Positions 29,210 to 37,875 are shown, numbered from the stretch's first letter. The stretch: DNA of 64,000 nucleotides from Kutzneria kofuensis (GCF_014203355.1 NZ_JACHIR010000002.1:1-64000); one strand, 5' to 3'. The notes: generated by a model not told the origin, from the sequence alone. Translations and numbers: made by a program.

Positions 29210-30640
29210 GTGACCACGCGATGTAACAAGCACCCCTTCAAGAGCGACCCGTTGGGCATGCTGGCGAGCTTGACCCGGATAGGGGCCACACGGCAGGCAA
29301 TCGACAAGGCCTTCGCCGTTCTCGGTGTCGAACCGGGCGCGATGGCCCGTGTGTTCGCTTCGGCGCCACATCTCCGCGCCACCGCGGTGCCAGGCGTTCC
29401 GGGCCTGTTCACGGCGTCGGTACCGATGACATGGCTGGGCACCAGGACGGCACGGGACGAGGCCTACACAGCGTTCGCGGGTGTGCTGAGACAGTTGTCC
29501 GAGGTCGTTCGGGCCACCGGCGGCGTCCTGGTGCCGCCGGCGCTCGGCACGGCGCAGCACCCGGCCGTGCTCGGCGGCGACACGCACACGATCGAGGTTC
29601 TTTCGCCGGTGGAACAAGAAGTTCTGTGCAACCTGCTCCGGGTGCAGGTGCCGGCGCTGATCGCCCTGTTCGGTCGCGGTGTGACCACCGCAGGCGCCCC
29701 GCGGGACCGGGTCGGCTCGCGCTGGCTGGCCGGCTCCCGTTCGCACCTGGCAACCCGATTCCTCGCCTCGACCGCCGCCGAGCACCTGGACCGGGTCAAG
29801 GCCGACCTGCGCCGAAGGGACGGCGTGGCGTTGCTCGACCGGATGGACGTTCACCCTGGGCTGGAACCCGACGGCACGCTGACCGTCGTGGTGCGCTGTC
29901 TGGACGGCGCCGCCACGCTGGCCGGTGTCCGAACGCAGGCACTTCTCCTGGCAGCGTTGGCAATGCAGGCGCGGCGGATGGTGCGGGACGGGCGCCGGAA
30001 GGGCAACGCGCGCCAGCGGATCCTGGAGGACAACCGGGCCCGAGCGGTCGCGGACGGCCTCCGTGCCCGCCTGGTGGTGGACGACACCAAGCCCAACCAG
30101 CGCCGGCCGGACGGCCAGGGCAACGGCTCGGGCCGCCGCAACACGGCCGAATCGCCCGCGCCGAAGGCGAACTCGGCTCGCGACGTCGCCCGCAACCTTG
30201 TCCGCGCCGCCGCCGTCGAACTGCGCAACCTCGACGCCGACGCCGAGGAGATCGCCCCCGTGCTGCTGGCGCTCGACCTCCCCGATCTCGGGATCACCCG
30301 TGGCACCACGGAAACCGACATGTTGTCGTGGTGGTCGGCCGCGGGCGAGAACGTGCTGCTGGACAGCAGCCTCGCCGCGCTGACCGACACGACGCCCGGC
30401 GGCCCGCTGCTGGCCCTGCTCAACCGGTCCGCGCCCAGCCAGACGTCGATCGTCCTCGGCTCGTGGCGCAGCCGGATCGCCGAGGCGAAGCCGGCGCAAC
30501 CGGCCACCCAGCAACGGCAGGGCGGTCGGCCGGGTCGGTCGCAGCGCGACGACCGTGGCCGAAACCGTGGCAGCAGAACAGGAAACGACCGCCGCGCCGG
30601 CGATCGACGTCACCACGGCGAAGGGAACGGCAGGGTATGA
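29210..30640 (+). CDS. uncharacterised protein, possibly amidoligase-like, first gene of vWA/kinase operon
   Basis: A 476-aa protein of unknown function. Residues ~50-280 show features faintly like glutamate-cysteine-ligase/glutamine-synthetase-type amidoligases: N-L-L-R-V-Q-V-P-A-L-I-A-L-F-G-R, then S-R-W-L-A-G-S-R-S-H, then T-V-V-V-R-C-L-D-G-A with a long helix. This is a weak, memory-based impression. Residues ~280-325 are a charged linker, ~330-420 a second globular part, and the last ~50 a very basic disordered tail (R-D-D-R-G-R-N-R-G-S-R), suggesting nucleic-acid contact. GTG 29210 begins only 1 bp after its ggagg, so ATG 29258 is an alternative. The stop overlaps the next start (ATGA). 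Confidence 0.55.
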   Translation: MTTRCNKHPFKSDPLGMLASLTRIGATRQAIDKAFAVLGVEPGAMARVFASAPHLRATAVPGVPGLFTASVPMTWLGTRTARDEAYTAFAGVLRQLSEVVRATGGVLVPPALGTAQHPAVLGGDTHTIEVLSPVEQEVLCNLLRVQVPALIALFGRGVTTAGAPRDRVGSRWLAGSRSHLATRFLASTAAEHLDRVKADLRRRDGVALLDRMDVHPGLEPDGTLTVVVRCLDGAATLAGVRTQALLLAALAMQARRMVRDGRRKGNARQRILEDNRARAVADGLRARLVVDDTKPNQRRPDGQGNGSGRRNTAESPAPKANSARDVARNLVRAAAVELRNLDADAEEIAPVLLALDLPDLGITRGTTETDMLSWWSAAGENVLLDSSLAALTDTTPGGPLLALLNRSAPSQTSIVLGSWRSRIAEAKPAQPATQQRQGGRPGRSQRDDRGRNRGSRTGNDRRAGDRRHHGEGNGRV

Positions 30641-31908
30641 GCGACGCCGTCGAGTTGGTGCTCGATCTGCGGGGAACGCGCGCCACGCCCACCAACTCCG
30701 AGGAGTACAAGCAGCTCTGGGACGATCTCGAACCCGCACTGCACGGCTGTGCCCTGCGGCAGCGGCGGGTGCACGAACTCGACGGGCCTGACGGCGAGAT
30801 CCGACTCGAGGTGGTGTGGCTGCCCGAAGGGTTCGACCGCGTCACACCGGACACGGTGTTCTCAGTCGTCGCGGTGCGCGAACGGCCGCGACTGCACTAC
30901 CGGTGCAAGGAATGCCAGGCCGTGGGCGAGAGCCGCTATGCGCCGTTCGTGTGCACCGCTTGCCCGTCGGACACCAGGAACAACCGGGTCTGTGACCAGC
31001 ATGTCGTCATCCTCGACGGCTCGCTGACGCCAACCTGCCCGGAGCACCGCCCGTCCTGCCGGGGATGCGGCGCACCCGCGGTTTTCCGCTGTGCCGGCAA
31101 GGCCTGCCGTCGGGAGCGGGCGTGGTGCGCGGCGCACCGGCGCGCCCACCCTCGGGACCCCGACGTCGACTACTGCCCCTCCTGCTTCGACGAGGCCTTC
31201 CCTCGGTGCGAACAGCCGCACTGCCAGGACGTCGGCACCGTCCGCTGCGAGCACTTCTCACGGAGTTTCGAGCAGTGCGAACGACGGATGTGCACCCGGC
31301 ACGCGATGCGCTGGCAGGTGTTCGGCGGCGAGCGGATCGGCCTCGGCCAGTGCGACCGGCACCGCGTCAGGGGCGCCCTCGACCCGAGCGAGGTCGTGTT
31401 CCGCATCATCACCGGCGCCGCGTTGCGGAAAAGCCGCGAACGACTGCCCAGCCTGCAGGGGTTCGCACACACGTTGCGACGCTTCGACCCCGACCTGGCC
31501 ACCGACTATCCGGGCATCCGCAGGCTGCTTGAGGCCGAGGGGAACACCATGCGCGGCAACCGGGCGGCGACGGCCGCGTTGGAACGGGCGCGGCACGACT
31601 GGGACCGACAGCTCGACGGCGCGGCGGCACTGCACCAGCAGGGCCTGCAACTGGTCGAGCGGCTGCGGGCACTGGTGATCAGGAACGACGGCCAGTTCGG
31701 TCACGAGCTCGCCGCCGCGCTCGTGCTGGCCGAGTACAAGGCGGCCCGCAACTCCCGCCCGGCCATGCTGTTCGTCAAGCTGCGCGACGACCTGCGCGGG
31801 AGGTTCGTCGGACGGGGCGGGGCCGCCATCCGGTCCTACAGCGAGCAACTCGGGGTCAGAGTGCAACTGGAGGGGTCGCAGCGCGGACCTGGAGGGCGGA
31901 GCCGATGA
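30637..31908 (+). CDS. multi-zinc-cluster protein with C-terminal KH-like RNA-binding motif
   Basis: A 423-aa protein. The middle (~85-255) holds many Cys/His pairs: R-C-K-E-C, V-C-T-A-C, V-C-D-Q-H, S-C-R-G-C-G, Y-C-P-S-C-F, R-C-E-Q-P-H-C, R-M-C-T-R-H. This is the pattern of several consecutive treble-clef or B-box-like zinc sites. The C-terminus (~385-412) reads L-R-G-R-F-V-G-R-G-G-A-A-I-R-S-Y, then L-G-V-R-V, matching the GxxG loop and flanking helix/strand of a KH domain. Zinc and RNA binding are inferred from these motifs. Both ends overlap neighbours by ATGA, so it is co-translated with genes 1 and 3 of the operon. I know no named family with this arrangement. Confidence 0.7.
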   Translation: MSDAVELVLDLRGTRATPTNSEEYKQLWDDLEPALHGCALRQRRVHELDGPDGEIRLEVVWLPEGFDRVTPDTVFSVVAVRERPRLHYRCKECQAVGESRYAPFVCTACPSDTRNNRVCDQHVVILDGSLTPTCPEHRPSCRGCGAPAVFRCAGKACRRERAWCAAHRRAHPRDPDVDYCPSCFDEAFPRCEQPHCQDVGTVRCEHFSRSFEQCERRMCTRHAMRWQVFGGERIGLGQCDRHRVRGALDPSEVVFRIITGAALRKSRERLPSLQGFAHTLRRFDPDLATDYPGIRRLLEAEGNTMRGNRAATAALERARHDWDRQLDGAAALHQQGLQLVERLRALVIRNDGQFGHELAAALVLAEYKAARNSRPAMLFVKLRDDLRGRFVGRGGAAIRSYSEQLGVRVQLEGSQRGPGGRSR

Positions 31909-33698
31909 GCAGCCTCGACTCGACGTCCCACAAGCTGGTCGTGGTGCCCGGCGGTGGTCCGATCAGCGACAACCGCATCGGGTTGCCCGTCGGAGTGCCC
32001 GGCGGGACCGGGTTGCTGCAGTTCTACTCCGGCCAGGACCTGGTGCAGATCGCCGTGTTCGCCGCCGAGTTGCCCGAGGTCCCGCCCGGTCACGTGGCGA
32101 TGGCCGACGAGCTGGCCAGCGCCTGGGACTTCTACGCGTCCGACAGCGGGAAAGCCTGGCGGTTCGACCCGGTGACCCCGCGGACGGCGCGGCGCGTCGT
32201 CCTCGAACTGCCGACCGAGATCGATCCGGGCGACGCCGCCCGCGAGATCGCGCGGAGCGGGCTCGCCGGCACGCTGCTGTGGGTCCCGGACGGCGCCGCC
32301 GACGTCTTCCTCACGGTCAACGGCGTGCCGCACCGCGTGCGGGAGATCGACCTGGGCGGGCCGCGATCGGGCCTGGCCTGCCTGACCAGGGACACGGCCG
32401 TCGAGCTCTACGTGTCGTCGGTGCGGGCCGGCGTGGACATCGTGGTCCTCGCCGACGTCAGCAACTCGATGACCGTCGACGACCTGCCCGCCGACGTCGA
32501 GGGGCCGTGGTCACGCGGCGAGCGTTGGATGACCCGGCTCGACGCGCTCAAACGGGCGCTGATGGAGATGCTCGACATCCGGCTCCAGGTGTCGGGGCGG
32601 GTGTCCCGGCTTGCGCTGGTCGAGTTCAACGAGCAGGCGCGGCACAAGTTCCCGCGCGGCGGCGGGATGGCGCAGCTGGACGGCAGCTCGCCGGAGGACC
32701 TGGTGGCCGACTTCCGCACCGCGATCGCGCTGCTGCGTCCGTCCGGTGGCACCAACATCGGCAACGCGCTGCACGAGGCGGCCAACCTGCTGTACCAGCA
32801 CGGGCATCCCGGCAACGAGAAGCTGATCGTGCTGGTGAGCGACGGGGCGAACTGGACGCCCACCGGCGACCAGGGCACCGGCGAGATGGTGTACACGCAC
32901 CAGGAGCCGGTGAGCCTGGTCGCGCACCTGCACAACGACGCCGACATCCGCCTGCACGCCATCGGCATCAGCACGGCCGAGTTGTTCCACCGCCGCGGCC
33001 GGTACCAGCCGAACGAAACCATCGTGCCCAACCACGCCCTGCTGGAGGAACTGGTCAAGGTGGGCGGCGGCGACCCGACCACCGTGGGCGGGCTGGACGT
33101 GCTGGCCGACTACTTCGCCGGTCTGGGCGGCGGCATCGTTCACCGTGTCGGCGAGCGGCTCACCGAGCCGCCACGGCCGGGTCCGCTGCCCGACCGCACG
33201 CGGGCCGCGCTCGACCGGCTGCGCATGGCGGGCGCCGCCGACTGGGACGGCCGTCGCGACGAGCTGCGGGGCCTCATCGCCGACCTGACGAAGGGATGCA
33301 ACGACGAGACGAAGCGCGTGTTCGGCCAACCCGTGTGGCGGGACCTCGTCCTGCAGCGCCTGCTCAGCCGGGAGCTGGGCCAGCCGATCACGGACGTGAA
33401 CGTCTTCACCAGGGCTCTGGCCAACGGACTGCGGCTCAGCCGAACCACGCCGCCCTTCGCGGCGCTGTGCGACCTGCTCGGCCGGCTGGCGAGCATGGAA
33501 TCGGACTATCCGTCGATCACGGCGCTGGTCGGCGCCCAGGTCGACTCGCCGGCCGCCGCCCAGGTGCTGATCATGCAGCGGTTGCACGACCAGCTCGGCG
33601 AACTGCACGTCGCGCTGGCCGAGGCCAGCCCGTCGGCCACGACGGACAGCTCCCGGGACGAGCCCGCTCCCAAGAGCCGCTACACCTACCGTGAGTGA
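31905..33698 (+). CDS. von Willebrand factor A domain protein
   Basis: A 597-aa cytoplasmic protein. The N-terminal ~165 residues are beta-rich. The vWA domain (~175-390) has a complete MIDAS: D-V-S-N-S-M (Asp184, Ser186, Ser188), G-G-T-N-I-G-N-A-L (Thr) and L-V-S-D-G-A-N (Asp). It should bind a divalent ion and a partner protein through it. The C-terminal ~200 residues are helical, unassigned. Its start overlaps the zinc/KH gene (ATGA), and its stop overlaps the kinase gene by 8 bp. In bacterial ternary systems vWA proteins pair with kinases, phosphatases or ATPases, which fits the neighbourhood. Confidence 0.85.
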   Translation: MSSLDSTSHKLVVVPGGGPISDNRIGLPVGVPGGTGLLQFYSGQDLVQIAVFAAELPEVPPGHVAMADELASAWDFYASDSGKAWRFDPVTPRTARRVVLELPTEIDPGDAAREIARSGLAGTLLWVPDGAADVFLTVNGVPHRVREIDLGGPRSGLACLTRDTAVELYVSSVRAGVDIVVLADVSNSMTVDDLPADVEGPWSRGERWMTRLDALKRALMEMLDIRLQVSGRVSRLALVEFNEQARHKFPRGGGMAQLDGSSPEDLVADFRTAIALLRPSGGTNIGNALHEAANLLYQHGHPGNEKLIVLVSDGANWTPTGDQGTGEMVYTHQEPVSLVAHLHNDADIRLHAIGISTAELFHRRGRYQPNETIVPNHALLEELVKVGGGDPTTVGGLDVLADYFAGLGGGIVHRVGERLTEPPRPGPLPDRTRAALDRLRMAGAADWDGRRDELRGLIADLTKGCNDETKRVFGQPVWRDLVLQRLLSRELGQPITDVNVFTRALANGLRLSRTTPPFAALCDLLGRLASMESDYPSITALVGAQVDSPAAAQVLIMQRLHDQLGELHVALAEASPSATTDSSRDEPAPKSRYTYRE

Positions 33699-35529
33699 CA
33701 GGACGCGCCCGGACGACGGGCGAGCACAGCCGGGGTGGTACGTCGGGGATGGCGACAACCCCGACACGTACCGGCTGGAGGAACCAGTCGGCCGCGGCGG
33801 CGAGGGCGAGGTGTGGCGGGCCACCTCGGTCATCCGCAACGGCGACCGGCTGCACTGGGCGGTCAAGATCCTGCACGCGGAGAACCTGGAGACCGGGCTC
33901 GAGGAGTCCATGGCGGACGCCCTCGAACGGTGGTACCAGCGGGCGCACCACACCCTGCAGGTGACCGGCCAGCTGCAGGTCGAGGGCGTGGTCGGCGCGA
34001 CCATGGTCTTCAAGGGTCCCCGACCGCACCCGCCGGGCGAGGCCGGCCGCGTCCGGACCCTGTACGTGCTGTCGCCCTGGGTGGACGGGGCGGACCTGAC
34101 CGGCTGGCTGAAGCGCGACCCCACCTTCCCGCAGGTGTGCGCGGTCGCCGCCCAGCTCGCCGGCATCGTCGACGGCCTGGCCACCAGCCGGATCGAGATC
34201 GCCCACCGGGACATCTCGCCGGCCAACGTGCTGGTGGAAGCCGGCACGGACCGGGTCCACCTGATCGATTTCACCTTCGCCGTGCCGCTGCACAGCGGGC
34301 TGGTCACCACCATCCAGAACAAGGGCTACACGGCCCCGGAGGCACTGGTCGGCCGGGGCAGTCCCGAGGCGGACCGGTACTCCTTCGGCGGTGTGGTGTT
34401 CTACCTGCTCACCGGGCGCAATCCGGAGGTCGAGAACGCCGCCGCGGAGTGCTTCGACCAGCTGGTCCGCGCCAGCCGCCCGGCCGCGCTGGCGCGACAC
34501 GTGTCGGCCCTGCTGTCGGCCGATCCGCACGACCGGCCGGCATGCCTGGTGGACTGGGTGGCCGAGCTCGCCGAACTGGGCACGGCCACGCCCACCGGCC
34601 TCCGCTACGCCGACCTGCATCTCAGCGTCGACGGGTTCCGCACCGCGACGATCACCGCGATCCGCGGCACGACCCTGGCCAGAGCCCGGTTGGGACCCGC
34701 CTCACTCCAGGTGCTGGTGGCCGATGCCGACGCGCCGCACGCACCCGTGCTGGTTCGTTCGGTCACCGATGGCGCCGGGAACACGGTCGAGTTCGCCATC
34801 GACAAGGCGGAACGGCTCATGGTCGGTCGCGCCGGCGCCTGGACCGCCGTGGGCCGGGCTGCAGTCGACGCCGGGCTCGCGGTCGTCCGCACCGCCACCG
34901 GTTCGGCCAGGGCCTATCTCGTCGACCCGGTCCGCGATCGAATGTCCACTGTGGATACGGCGGTGGACGGCGAGGTCCGCTGCAGTGGGGCCGGCGCGTA
35001 CCTGCGGCGGGTGCTGGCCGCAACGGTCGACCATGACGGCGTCGGGATCGTCGCGGCCCTGTCGCACACCTCCGAGCTGGTGATCCTCACCGACGACGAT
35101 CCCGAGCGGTTGCACCGGCTCTCCGTGCCCGACGTGCGATCAGCCGCCCTCGGGCTGAACACCTGGGGCGAACCGGTGTGCTTCGCCGCCGGCGCCGGTT
35201 CCCGTGAACTCGCGGTCTTCGAGCAGCACTACGGCCAATGGCTGGCGACGGGGACGGTGGCGGCCCCCGATGAAGTGGGCGAAGTGGCCTGCGTCGGGCA
35301 ACGAGACGGCCTCACCCTGGCCGTCGGCGGCCCCGGCGGGCTGTGGACCAGGACCCGTACCGGCGAGCAGCAGACCGAGTGGCAGCAGCTGGCCGACCGG
35401 CACTGCCACCGGGTCGCGCTCGACGTCGGCGCCGCGTGGCGTGTGCAGCTGGCCGCGATCGTGGACGGGCAGGTCGTCGTCGCGACCGAGGATTTCGACG
35501 GCCAGTGGTCCACGACGGTCATGGCGTGA
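33691..35529 (+). CDS. Ser/Thr protein kinase-like protein with propeller-like C-terminus
   Basis: A 612-aa protein. Residues ~27-290 are an eukaryotic-type kinase: Gly loop V-G-R-G-G-E-G-E-V (33-41), catalytic Lys59 in W-A-V-K-I-L, H-R-D-I-S-P-A-N-V (His172, Asp174), and D-F-T (193-195) where D-F-G is usual. Y-T-A-P-E-A represents the A-P-E motif. The key Lys and Asp residues are kept, so it may be active despite the Gly-to-Thr change. The C-terminal ~310 residues are beta-rich repeats resembling a propeller, with no membrane segment, unlike PknB-type receptors. Start GTG 33691 lies within the vWA gene. Its likely partners are the vWA and zinc/KH proteins. Confidence 0.82.
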   Translation: MSDRTRPDDGRAQPGWYVGDGDNPDTYRLEEPVGRGGEGEVWRATSVIRNGDRLHWAVKILHAENLETGLEESMADALERWYQRAHHTLQVTGQLQVEGVVGATMVFKGPRPHPPGEAGRVRTLYVLSPWVDGADLTGWLKRDPTFPQVCAVAAQLAGIVDGLATSRIEIAHRDISPANVLVEAGTDRVHLIDFTFAVPLHSGLVTTIQNKGYTAPEALVGRGSPEADRYSFGGVVFYLLTGRNPEVENAAAECFDQLVRASRPAALARHVSALLSADPHDRPACLVDWVAELAELGTATPTGLRYADLHLSVDGFRTATITAIRGTTLARARLGPASLQVLVADADAPHAPVLVRSVTDGAGNTVEFAIDKAERLMVGRAGAWTAVGRAAVDAGLAVVRTATGSARAYLVDPVRDRMSTVDTAVDGEVRCSGAGAYLRRVLAATVDHDGVGIVAALSHTSELVILTDDDPERLHRLSVPDVRSAALGLNTWGEPVCFAAGAGSRELAVFEQHYGQWLATGTVAAPDEVGEVACVGQRDGLTLAVGGPGGLWTRTRTGEQQTEWQQLADRHCHRVALDVGAAWRVQLAAIVDGQVVVATEDFDGQWSTTVMA

Positions 35530-35544
35530 ACGAGCGGAGGATCC

Positions 35545-36279
35545 GTGTACCACGAGTTCGTGTACGTGTCGGGTGAGAAGGTCCGCAACTGTGTCCCGAT
35601 GCGGACCGCGTGGTGGCAGGGACTGCGCGTCAGGAAACTGGGGGCCGGGCTCAAGTTCAGCCCGGTGGAGGCCTCGCTCGACGTCGAACCGACGGCGATC
35701 GCCGAGGACGACCGACGGCTCGGCAAGTTGATGGAGTACCTCGACGGCTCCGGTCGCTACTACACCGAACCCGACGTCGACCGGGGTGAGTGGGTCATGT
35801 TCGAAGGCCACATCGGCATGGCGCTCGTCGACACCGAACCCGCGCCCGGCGCGGTTCTGTTCTGCGAAGCCGAACCCCTCGCGGTGACCACCCCGCGCAT
35901 CGTGCTGCACGGGTCGGCCCAGCATCTCCGGGCGAGCGTGTCCCCCACGACGGGTGGCGCTCCGCCGGAACGGCGCGGCGGCTACTCCGTGGCCACGCAC
36001 GCGAACGTCGCCCGAATCCTCGACGCGGCGAGCAAGGCCCACCGTGCGGCTCCCCCCGGTGGACTGCGCCGGCTGTTCGGCGGCTCCGCCGAGGACAGCA
36101 CCGACCTGGAGCAGAACCTGGCGACGTACTTCCGGGAAGTCGCCTGCACGGCCGAGTACCGCGATTTCGCTCCCTATCTCGGCGGACACGCCCGGATCAC
36201 CGCGGTCCTGCGGCCACCGAGCCTCCCGTTCCCCGTCATCATGGCTTCGCCGTTGTACGTGCGATACGAACGCCCGTGA
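35545..36279 (+). CDS. uncharacterised protein, SAVMC3_10250-like
   Basis: A 244-aa protein without signal or membrane segments. The N-terminus Y-H-E-F-V-Y-V-S-G-E-K-V recalls the actinobacterial SAVMC3_10250 (DUF7019) family, recalled from memory only. Other visible features are M-F-E-G-H-I-G-M-A-L at ~90-100, an Ala/Gly linker at ~165-190, and a C-terminal strand set ending P-L-Y-V-R-Y-E. GTG 35545 has gcggagg upstream and lies 15 bp after the kinase stop, so it completes the vWA/kinase operon. Function unknown. Confidence 0.6.
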   Translation: MYHEFVYVSGEKVRNCVPMRTAWWQGLRVRKLGAGLKFSPVEASLDVEPTAIAEDDRRLGKLMEYLDGSGRYYTEPDVDRGEWVMFEGHIGMALVDTEPAPGAVLFCEAEPLAVTTPRIVLHGSAQHLRASVSPTTGGAPPERRGGYSVATHANVARILDAASKAHRAAPPGGLRRLFGGSAEDSTDLEQNLATYFREVACTAEYRDFAPYLGGHARITAVLRPPSLPFPVIMASPLYVRYERP

Positions 36280-36342
36280 CTTCAACCGCCCTCGCTGGGC
36301 GAGTCCGCGCGAGGACAACGGGCCAGTGGCACACTCCGGGGC

Positions 36343-36486
36343 ATGGGCACTCTGTCGCCACACCACGTGGATGCGGCCGAGCACGGGCGGCTCGCCCCGG
36401 GAGGACCGGCGGGTCTGGTGTCCTTCGCCTGGCCATCGGGCGACAAGGCCCTGTCGATCGGCATGGTGGGCGGTGTGCCGCGATGA
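36343..36486 (+). CDS. possible small ORF coupled to the acyltransferase gene
   Basis: A 47-codon open frame: starts M-G-T-L-S-P-H-H-V-D-A-A-E-H-G, ends G-M-V-G-G-V-P-R. Its stop overlaps the acyltransferase start as ATGA (36483-36486), the same junction used by real gene pairs in this window. Ribosome site is weak (ccgggg) and third-position GC looks lower than in neighbours, so it may be only a leader ORF. It occupies most of the otherwise empty 36280-36482 gap. Confidence 0.35.
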   Translation: MGTLSPHHVDAAEHGRLAPGGPAGLVSFAWPSGDKALSIGMVGGVPR

Positions 36487-37370
36487 CGGCGACGGTCGTG
36501 TTCCCCTCCCGGTCGGAGGCACGGGTTCGGCTGCGCCAGCTGGGCGTGCCGACCGTCGACATCGAGCCGGCCGTCGAGGCGTTGGCGATCATGGAGCGGT
36601 CCCCGCAGCTGCGCGCCGCGTTGGCCCGCCGGCATGACGAGCTGTTCACCAGCACGGAGCCGACCGCCTGGCCGGACCTGACGCCGGACGCCGTCGGCCG
36701 CTACTTCTACGTGAACCTGTTCCTGCTGGCGATTCCGACCGCGATGGAGCGGCTGCGGGCGCTCGGTGTCTCGGACGACGTCATGCGGGACACCTTCGCC
36801 GATGTCGGCGCCAAGGCCCTGTCCTATCGCCTCGGCCACGGCGTCGGCGGTCTCGACAAGCAGAACTGGCTGGTCCGGCACTTCCGCGGCCAGCTGTTCC
36901 GCCTCGGCCGGCTGCAGTTCGAACGGTCCACGCTGCCGGCCGACCTGACCGGCGGACCTGAGACCGGCAGCCCCGTGCTGGACCTGCACATCGCCGCCGA
37001 CGGGCCACTCACGCCCGAGCTGGTGGACGCCTCGCTGCGGGCGGCCACGGAGTTCTTCCCCGCGCATTTCCCGGACGAGCACTACCGACACGCCATCTGC
37101 CGCTCGTGGCTGCTGGATCCCCAGCTGCGGGAATGCCTGCCGGCCGAGGCCAACATCGTCCGGTTCCAGCGCCGGTTCCGTCTCTTCGCGCCCGCCGTCG
37201 AGTGCGACGAGGACGTCCTCTACTTCGTCTTCAACGTGCCCGAGGGCGTCGCCGCCGATCTCGACACGCTGCCGCAGGAGAGCACGCTGCAGCGCGCGGT
37301 CGTCACACACCTCAAGGCCGGCCGGCACTGGCGACTGTGCTTCGGCTGGTTCCCCCTGCCCTGCGTCTAG
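36483..37370 (+). CDS. two-domain N-acyltransferase (NAT_N plus GNAT-like C domain)
   Basis: A 295-aa protein of the acyltransferase-domain family that pairs a helical N-terminal domain (~1-125) with a GNAT-like C-terminal domain (~150-295). Recognisable blocks are L-P-T/V-D-I-E-P-A-V, F-P-A-H-F-P-D-E-H-Y, C-R-S-W-L-L-D-P-Q-L and N-I-V-R-F-Q-R-R-F. Members are predicted to transfer acyl groups from acyl-CoA; the acceptor is unknown. ATG 36483 matches the family start and overlaps the small ORF stop. It may be the last gene of the vWA/kinase island, although the 203-bp gap leaves this open. Confidence 0.78.
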   Translation: MTATVVFPSRSEARVRLRQLGVPTVDIEPAVEALAIMERSPQLRAALARRHDELFTSTEPTAWPDLTPDAVGRYFYVNLFLLAIPTAMERLRALGVSDDVMRDTFADVGAKALSYRLGHGVGGLDKQNWLVRHFRGQLFRLGRLQFERSTLPADLTGGPETGSPVLDLHIAADGPLTPELVDASLRAATEFFPAHFPDEHYRHAICRSWLLDPQLRECLPAEANIVRFQRRFRLFAPAVECDEDVLYFVFNVPEGVAADLDTLPQESTLQRAVVTHLKAGRHWRLCFGWFPLPCV

Positions 37371-37379
37371 CATGGCGCC

Positions 37380-37856
37380 ATGCCACGGACCGACACCGCA
37401 TCTCGGGTGGTCGCCGCCCCGCCGGAACGCGTGTACGCGGCCCTCATCGACCCGGCGGCGCTCCTGGCCTGGCTTCCTCCGGCCGGCATGAGCGGCCGGT
37501 TCGACCACTTCGACCCGCGCCCGGGCGGGTCGTACCGACTGACCCTGACCTATGCGGACGCGTCCGGGGCACCCGGTAAGGCCACCGCCGACTCCGACGT
37601 CGTCGAGGCACGTTTCGTCGACATCGTCCCGGGTGTGCGCGTGGTGCAGGCGGTCGAGTTCGTCTCCGACGACCCCGCCTACGCCGGCACGATGGTCATG
37701 ACCTGGTCGGTCGCCGCCGCCCACCCCGGCACGCTGGTGGAGATCCGCGCCGACGACGTCCCCGACGGCATCTCCGCCTCCGATCACGCCGTCGGGCTGG
37801 CTTCCTCGCTGGCCAACCTGGCCGCGTACGCCGAGAACGACGCCGAGGACCGCTGA
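37380..37856 (+). CDS. SRPBCC/AHSA1-type START-like protein
   Basis: A 158-aa helix-grip protein. It begins with V-V-A-A-P-P-E-R-V-Y-A-A-L-I-D-P and L-L-A-W-L-P-P, includes F-D-P-R-P-G-G-S-Y-R-L-T-L, and ends with a long amphipathic helix: features of the AHA1/polyketide-cyclase-like SRPBCC superfamily, which bind hydrophobic ligands. ATG 37380 follows the acyltransferase stop by 9 bp, so the two are probably cotranscribed. The specific ligand is unknown. Confidence 0.85.
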   Translation: MPRTDTASRVVAAPPERVYAALIDPAALLAWLPPAGMSGRFDHFDPRPGGSYRLTLTYADASGAPGKATADSDVVEARFVDIVPGVRVVQAVEFVSDDPAYAGTMVMTWSVAAAHPGTLVEIRADDVPDGISASDHAVGLASSLANLAAYAENDAEDR

Positions 37857-37875
37857 TCCCGGCTGAACGCGGAAA

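Noticed and set aside
29191-29226. Possible 11-codon leader peptide (GTG) before the vWA/kinase operon
   Set aside because: The ribosome site is only 2 bp from the GTG, and nothing in the sequence suggests attenuation.
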